DNA of 17,090 bases from an uncultured Collinsella sp. (lineage in GTDB: Bacteria; Actinomycetota; Coriobacteriia; Coriobacteriales; Coriobacteriaceae): positions 1-17,090 of the forward strand of contig URRJ01000027.1 in assembly GCA_900550205.1 (NCBI GenBank), in the 5' to 3' direction. The notes beneath the pieces were generated by a model. That model ran no database searches, was not told the DNA's origin, and saw nothing but the letters and a program-made list of their open reading frames with translations. A program made the position numbers and the translations under genes. Positions 13,697 to 17,090 of the stretch are shown one piece after another; position 1 is the stretch's first letter; each line of letters starts with the position of its first letter.

Positions 13697-15814
13697 CTAA
13701 GCGCAACCGGTGCAACCTCCCTCTAAGAAGGGATCGGCCGTCGTATCGAACAGCTCCGGGTAGCGGTCCTTGAGCCAACTGTCTGCGTCCTCGAAGCCGC
13801 GTGCCTTTTTCTCCGACAGCGCCTGCAGCTCGCATGTGCTCGCCATCGCGGCTAGCGAGTCAACCGCCAGGTCACCTTTGACATACGCCCTGACGCCGTA
13901 GAGGATTCGCTCCTCCGACTTGAGCGGCTCACGATAATAGTCAATGTCCAAAAGAAAGCCCTTAGGCTCCCCAATGTAGAAGGGGAAATGCAAGGCGGAT
14001 GAGACTTGGCAGCCGTAGGCGTACATGTCGCTGGTGTCGCCGTCATATCGGTGCCAGCGCAATAGCTTGTCGGCCTTTTGGACGAGGCGCTCTTTGTAGA
14101 CGGAAGAGACAAGTTCTTTGTCGACTCGTGTGGACCCCCATGTTTGCAGGTCAAACAGCACCATCGGCTCGTCGGGGCGTTGGAGGTTGCAGACGATGTC
14201 TCCTGCATGGAAGGGCGTTGGGATATCAAACCACATGTCCTCGAAATCGCTGGCGGTGCCCGCCTCGTCCCACTCGCTTTTGTTGCGGTAATCGCAAGAC
14301 ATTACTTCGCCGTTCGCATTGAGTAAGACCATGTCGTCGGTATAGTGGTCTTCGTCTGGGTCGATGGGACGACGAGTGATTCTGATGGCTTTGGGATTGT
14401 CGCCTTCGAGCTCTTTCCAGATTGCATTGAAGCATTTTTGATAACTGCTGTACGGGCCGTAAAGAAGGTCGCGTCGGTCCCACGAGTAGTCCTCAAAGAA
14501 ATACAGGCTTTGACCGTCCGTCCTTTTAAAGTGTGCGAGCTTTCTTTGCTCCTGCCTGATGATATTGCGCAGAAAGGCATGGAAGTCCGGGATGTTGACC
14601 GTGTCATTTCTGCGGCTCATGGTGCAATTGGGCATATTGTCGATGATCTTTTGCCAGCCTTCGAGCTTTTGCTGCAATGTCGCTTTATGCGAGCGGTCGA
14701 CGATAAAAGCCGCTACGGGTGTGGTGAGCTCGTAGTTGATTCGTTGAAGATGCTCCTTAATGCTGCGTGAGTCTAAAAACTCAAAGACGTCCGGACGAAT
14801 ATCCAGCTCGCTTTGGCTGGCGGGCTTGCGGTGCGGCTGCAGGCAATCGTGCCCGACCGAGCCTTCGGACCACTGCTTGCCGTAGTCGGGGTCGTCGTGC
14901 AGCTTCTGCGAAAGCTCGAGCATAAAAGCGCAGTCGTCCGGCAGGTCGCCGGTGTAGCGCTCGGCGGTGTAGAGGGCAGAGGGGATGAAGGGGTCCAAGA
15001 GACTGTCGCTGTAGCTGCCGGATGAAAGCGAACCCTCTTTAATGCCATGATCTCTGCTGGGCCCTGCGCACCAGATTTGTCCACGGAGTGTGTGCTCGTA
15101 ATCGTTCTCGAGCACAATGGCAAAGCGAGGCCCGTGGTCGAAGGGGCGACCGTCGATTTGGAGGATGTCGCCCGGTACCCACGGCGTGTAGACGGGCTCG
15201 TTGTTCGTGCAGAACCGTCTGCTATCGTTTCGCCAGGCGCTTTCGACATACGATTTGCGAGTGCGGTTATTGCGCTGATCGCGGAGGAATATGAGCTCGC
15301 CATCCTTGGTTGCCGCAAACGACAGGGAGGGCTGCGCCGTTTGATGCTCGTGCAGGTCTTCCGAGGTGTAGAGATTGATCTTCCAGTACGATTCGGACCA
15401 GTCGTCGTCAGGATACTCTTCGATGTAGCGCTTTATGAGCGATTGCGCGGCTTCCCAGGATGCGGTGGGGAAGGGGCCATCAAGGGCGTCGGCGTCGCGC
15501 TCCTCCTCGTTGTAGACCATGACGTGCAGCAGGAGGATTCCGCGGTCGCGTTCGATGTTGTGGAGCATATCGAGTGTGCTGTTGAGCTGGGCGAGATGCG
15601 AATCGATATCTTCGACCAGCTCCGGCGAAACCTCCATGCGGAGCTGCTCGAGCATGGTGCGCTTTTCATCAAGCGTCTTAAGAGAGCCGGCGATGATTGG
15701 CGCCGGCCAGTATAAGTATTTGCGCATGTGGTCTCGCAGCTCTTGGCTTTTGATACAGCTGAGGACGAGGTCTTTGCCGGCATCGGTGATGCCATCGCTT
15801 GCCTGATTGTTCAT
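13697..15814 (-). CDS. Gene C: uncharacterised two-part protein, a fusion of gene B-like and gene A-like halves
   Basis: 705 residues, function unknown, predicted soluble. Residues 1 to ~340 match gene B: SQELRDHMR, DGPFPTASWEAAQ, TPWVPGDILQIDGRP near 205-220, GPRFAIVLEN. Residues ~346 to 690 match gene A: FLDSRSIKEHLQRIN, NMPNC, IPDFHAFLR, FDIPTPFHAGDIV near 525-537, LFDLQTWGSTRV, FPFYIGEP, YYREPLKSEERIL, LKDRYPELF. The fusion order is B-A, whereas the split operon runs A then B. A 16-residue tail absent from gene A ends EGGCTGCA. Start ATG 15814 with AAGGAGG at five bases' spacing. It is transcribed toward gene A but separated by 554 bp holding a plus-strand peptide gene, and it has its own upstream motif and terminator. 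No frameshift or premature stop: it looks intact and selected. Confidence 0.85.
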   Translation of the reverse strand: MNNQASDGITDAGKDLVLSCIKSQELRDHMRKYLYWPAPIIAGSLKTLDEKRTMLEQLRMEVSPELVEDIDSHLAQLNSTLDMLHNIERDRGILLLHVMVYNEEERDADALDGPFPTASWEAAQSLIKRYIEEYPDDDWSESYWKINLYTSEDLHEHQTAQPSLSFAATKDGELIFLRDQRNNRTRKSYVESAWRNDSRRFCTNNEPVYTPWVPGDILQIDGRPFDHGPRFAIVLENDYEHTLRGQIWCAGPSRDHGIKEGSLSSGSYSDSLLDPFIPSALYTAERYTGDLPDDCAFMLELSQKLHDDPDYGKQWSEGSVGHDCLQPHRKPASQSELDIRPDVFEFLDSRSIKEHLQRINYELTTPVAAFIVDRSHKATLQQKLEGWQKIIDNMPNCTMSRRNDTVNIPDFHAFLRNIIRQEQRKLAHFKRTDGQSLYFFEDYSWDRRDLLYGPYSSYQKCFNAIWKELEGDNPKAIRITRRPIDPDEDHYTDDMVLLNANGEVMSCDYRNKSEWDEAGTASDFEDMWFDIPTPFHAGDIVCNLQRPDEPMVLFDLQTWGSTRVDKELVSSVYKERLVQKADKLLRWHRYDGDTSDMYAYGCQVSSALHFPFYIGEPKGFLLDIDYYREPLKSEERILYGVRAYVKGDLAVDSLAAMASTCELQALSEKKARGFEDADSWLKDRYPELFDTTADPFLEGGCTGCA

Positions 15815-15868
15815 GTCGGCCTCCTTATCGATTGTTACCGGCATGATGCAACGGGTGGGGCCATTGTT

Positions 15869-15880
15869 AGTCCTATTAAC
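15869..15880 (-). promoter_or_regulatory. Conserved upstream motif of gene C (GTTAATAGGACT)
   Basis: Counterpart of the gene A motif, with its 5' base 66 bp before the ATG at 15814 and 11 of 12 bases identical. Here it is also flanked by a GTCC/GGAC dyad. The leaders between motif and ribosome site differ, so the motif itself seems to be under selection or is recently duplicated. Confidence 0.5.
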
Positions 15881-15984
15881 GGGACCAAGTCACAACTCGC
15901 TACGACATTGAGATAGTCAATTTGCCGCGTTGTGGGCGAGCAGGGCCGGTTTTTTGGCAACACCGTTTGCGCCACCAGCAAAAA

Positions 15985-16167
15985 TCGAGTTATTCGGCCT
16001 TTCCGAGGGTGCTCACTGACGAGAAAGGCCTTCTTCGAACCGCCTGCGTCCTTTACGGTGTTCGATTCTGTGAAAAGTGAGCGAATAACCGCCCAAATAA
16101 AAACAAAGCCGCTCGAGTATTCCGTATGACATTCACGGAGGATTGGCAGTGAGGCCGAATAACTCGA
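15985..16167. repeat. 183-bp element bounded by perfect 16-bp inverted repeats
   Basis: TCGAGTTATTCGGCCT (15985-16000) has its exact reverse complement at 16152-16167. Inside, GGCCTTTC (15996-16003) pairs with GAAAGGCC (16023-16030), GCTCACT (16011-16017) with AGTGAGC (16076-16082), and TCCGT (16121-16125) with ACGGA (16135-16139). No gene is supported within it: a 65-codon plus-strand frame (15932-16129) has no ribosome site. It may be a non-autonomous repeat or a structured RNA. With flanks it accounts for much of the 507-bp gap between gene C and the TetR gene. Confidence 0.55.
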
Positions 16168-16251
16168 AAAACGTAGGTGGGGTTCTTCGACAAGGGCGAA
16201 TGTGACAAAGAAGCAGTCCCCTTGCTGCATCCCAAATATTGCCTTTACGTG

Positions 16252-16300
16252 TTGATACACACGGTGTGCAATAATACTCGCACTGTGCAATAGCGCACAG
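16252..16300 (+). promoter_or_regulatory. Promoter/operator region of the TetR-type regulator
   Basis: Contains CACACGGTGTG (16258-16268, perfect dyad), a direct repeat TGTGCAATA at 16265-16273 and 16284-16292 (period 19), and CTGTGC-N6-GCACAG (16283?-16300, six-base arms). TTGATA at 16252-16257 could be a -35 with AATACT-like sequence downstream, though the spacing is poor. Such clustered dyads just before a TetR gene suggest autoregulation. Confidence 0.45.
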
Positions 16301-16321
16301 GCTGAGTAACAAGGAGGACGC

Positions 16322-17032
16322 TTGTCCCAGCTCGAGAAATGTGATCGCCGGTCCCTTCGCTCGCAGCGTGCCCTTCGCCGAGCACTTGCCAGCGAGCTTG
16401 CCGAAAGCGGCGACCTTTCGCGCATTAATGTCGCGTCGCTCACCGAGCGCGCTGGCCTTACGCGTCGCACGTTCTATTCGCACTACCGCGATATTCCCGA
16501 CTTTATCAATCAAATCGAGGACGGCTTGCTGGCCGAGATTCGTGAGCGCATTGAGCTCATCACTGCAGCTCAGCTGCCCGATCTCTATCACAACATCGAT
16601 GAGCTCGAGCCGGCGCCCGGTTCGGTTGAGCTGCTGCGTTATCTTGCGGCCAACCGCGACTTAATCGGTGCGCTGCTGGGTCCGGGCGGCGACCAGGCCT
16701 TCATTAAAAGGATTATCGACACCGCACGTGAGGCTGTGGTGCCGCGTGCACAGACGGGCATTTTGGGCCTGGCGCTGGGCACGTTCTTTGACTACTACGT
16801 CACCTACGTCGTGAGTGCCGAGGTCGGCATGATTCAGCGCTGGTTTGAGCGTGGGCTCACCGAATCGCCCGAGGCCATGGCGCGCATTATGACGGTGCTC
16901 GCTTTTGTGCGCCCCGGTGACCTGTATGGCCAACCTATCGATATCAACGTGCCGGAATACGGCATGAAGCTATTGAACTTGCAGCTCGAGGACGCGGCCG
17001 ACACCGCCGCAACCGTCGAGTCCAACAACTAA
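16322..17032 (+). CDS. TetR/AcrR-family transcriptional regulator
   Basis: 236 residues. The N-terminal DNA-binding domain is clear: RSQRALRRALASELAES, then INVASLTERAGLTRRTFYSHYRD (about 35-57), the TetR helix-turn-helix with its FYxHYxD end. The rest is a helical ligand/dimer domain, including ELLRYLAANRDLIGALLG and GTFFDYYVTYVVSAEVGMIQRWFERG, a pattern common in TetR proteins with a C-terminal domain of the kind found next to DhaS-like regulators. The start is TTG at 16322, fixed by AAGGAGG (16311-16317) four bases upstream. The stop TAA (17030-17032) is 11 bp before the next ATG, so the two are one operon and the regulator probably controls it. The ligand is not predictable. Confidence 0.9.
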   Translation: MSQLEKCDRRSLRSQRALRRALASELAESGDLSRINVASLTERAGLTRRTFYSHYRDIPDFINQIEDGLLAEIRERIELITAAQLPDLYHNIDELEPAPGSVELLRYLAANRDLIGALLGPGGDQAFIKRIIDTAREAVVPRAQTGILGLALGTFFDYYVTYVVSAEVGMIQRWFERGLTESPEAMARIMTVLAFVRPGDLYGQPIDINVPEYGMKLLNLQLEDAADTAATVESNN

Positions 17033-17043
17033 GAGGAGAGACA

Positions 17044-17090
17044 ATGAGCAAACTCGTCGAGGGCATTAAGGACCGTATGGTCGCTGCCGC
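17044..17090 (+). CDS. Start of a gene downstream of the TetR regulator (truncated by window end)
   Basis: ATG 17044 with GAGGAGAG directly upstream; the 15 complete codons visible read MSKLVEGIKDRMVAA. Too short to identify. Its spacing of 11 bp to the regulator implies co-transcription, so it may be the regulated function. Confidence 0.75.
   Translation, partial: MSKLVEGIKDRMVAA

Noticed and set aside
15047..15715. 222-codon plus-strand open frame inside gene C
   Set aside because: Gene C has homologues in the window (A and B) that fix the coding strand; the plus frame does not match anything recognisable.
15835..16470. 211-codon minus-strand and 65-codon plus-strand frames in the gene C-tetR gap
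   Set aside because: No ribosome sites, the minus frame runs into the tetR gene, and the sequence is dominated by inverted repeats.
1..17090. CRISPR array, tRNA, rRNA, integrase or transposase
   Set aside because: I looked for regularly spaced direct repeats, CCA-ending cloverleafs and DDE/tyrosine recombinase motifs and saw none.

Overview
The window is about 17 kb of GC-rich bacterial chromosome that reads most like a Coriobacteriia (Actinomycetota) genome, probably Collinsella. This is an inference from base composition, strong AGGAGG-type ribosome sites with occasional GTG/TTG starts, the protein flavour, and recurring intergenic palindromes. No rRNA, tRNA, CRISPR array, transposase or integrase is visible.

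Left part (1-3150), forward strand: the tail of an unidentified basic protein, then an ammonium transporter (amt) and a PII protein (glnB/glnK type) separated by a long imperfect hairpin, then a Cof-type HAD phosphatase. The PII protein has leucine in place of the T-loop Tyr51 that is covalently modified in many bacteria. The HAD gene converges on a helicase gene, and both stop codons sit in the arms of a shared terminator hairpin.

Middle part (3149-9615): a reverse-strand two-gene operon encodes a WYL-domain regulator and a 1095-residue UvrD-like helicase with a C-terminal PD-(D/E)XK nuclease, likely a DNA repair or foreign-DNA-processing enzyme. Divergent from it is rtcB (RNA ligase), followed closely by a protein with a DnaB-like RecA fold whose Walker A motif has lost its catalytic residues.

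Accessory part (9777-15814): a more A/T-rich gene of unknown function (333 aa), then a reverse-strand family of uncharacterised proteins. Genes A (357 aa) and B (344 aa) form a tight operon in the order A-B. Upstream lies gene C (705 aa), a fusion of a B-like N-terminal half and an A-like C-terminal half. Genes A and C share a 12-bp upstream motif at identical distance from their start codons. Between them, on the forward strand, is a 41-residue membrane-peptide gene preceded by a near-consensus LexA (SOS) box, flanked downstream by two hairpins. It is a candidate SOS-induced type I-like toxin.

Right end (15815-17090): a 507-bp intergenic region with a 183-bp element bounded by perfect 16-bp inverted repeats, then a TetR-type regulator (TTG start) with palindromes in its promoter region, and the first codons of a co-transcribed downstream gene.

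The parts most likely to repay study are the A/B/C paralogue cluster, the SOS-boxed small peptide inside it, and the pseudo-ATPase coupled to rtcB.
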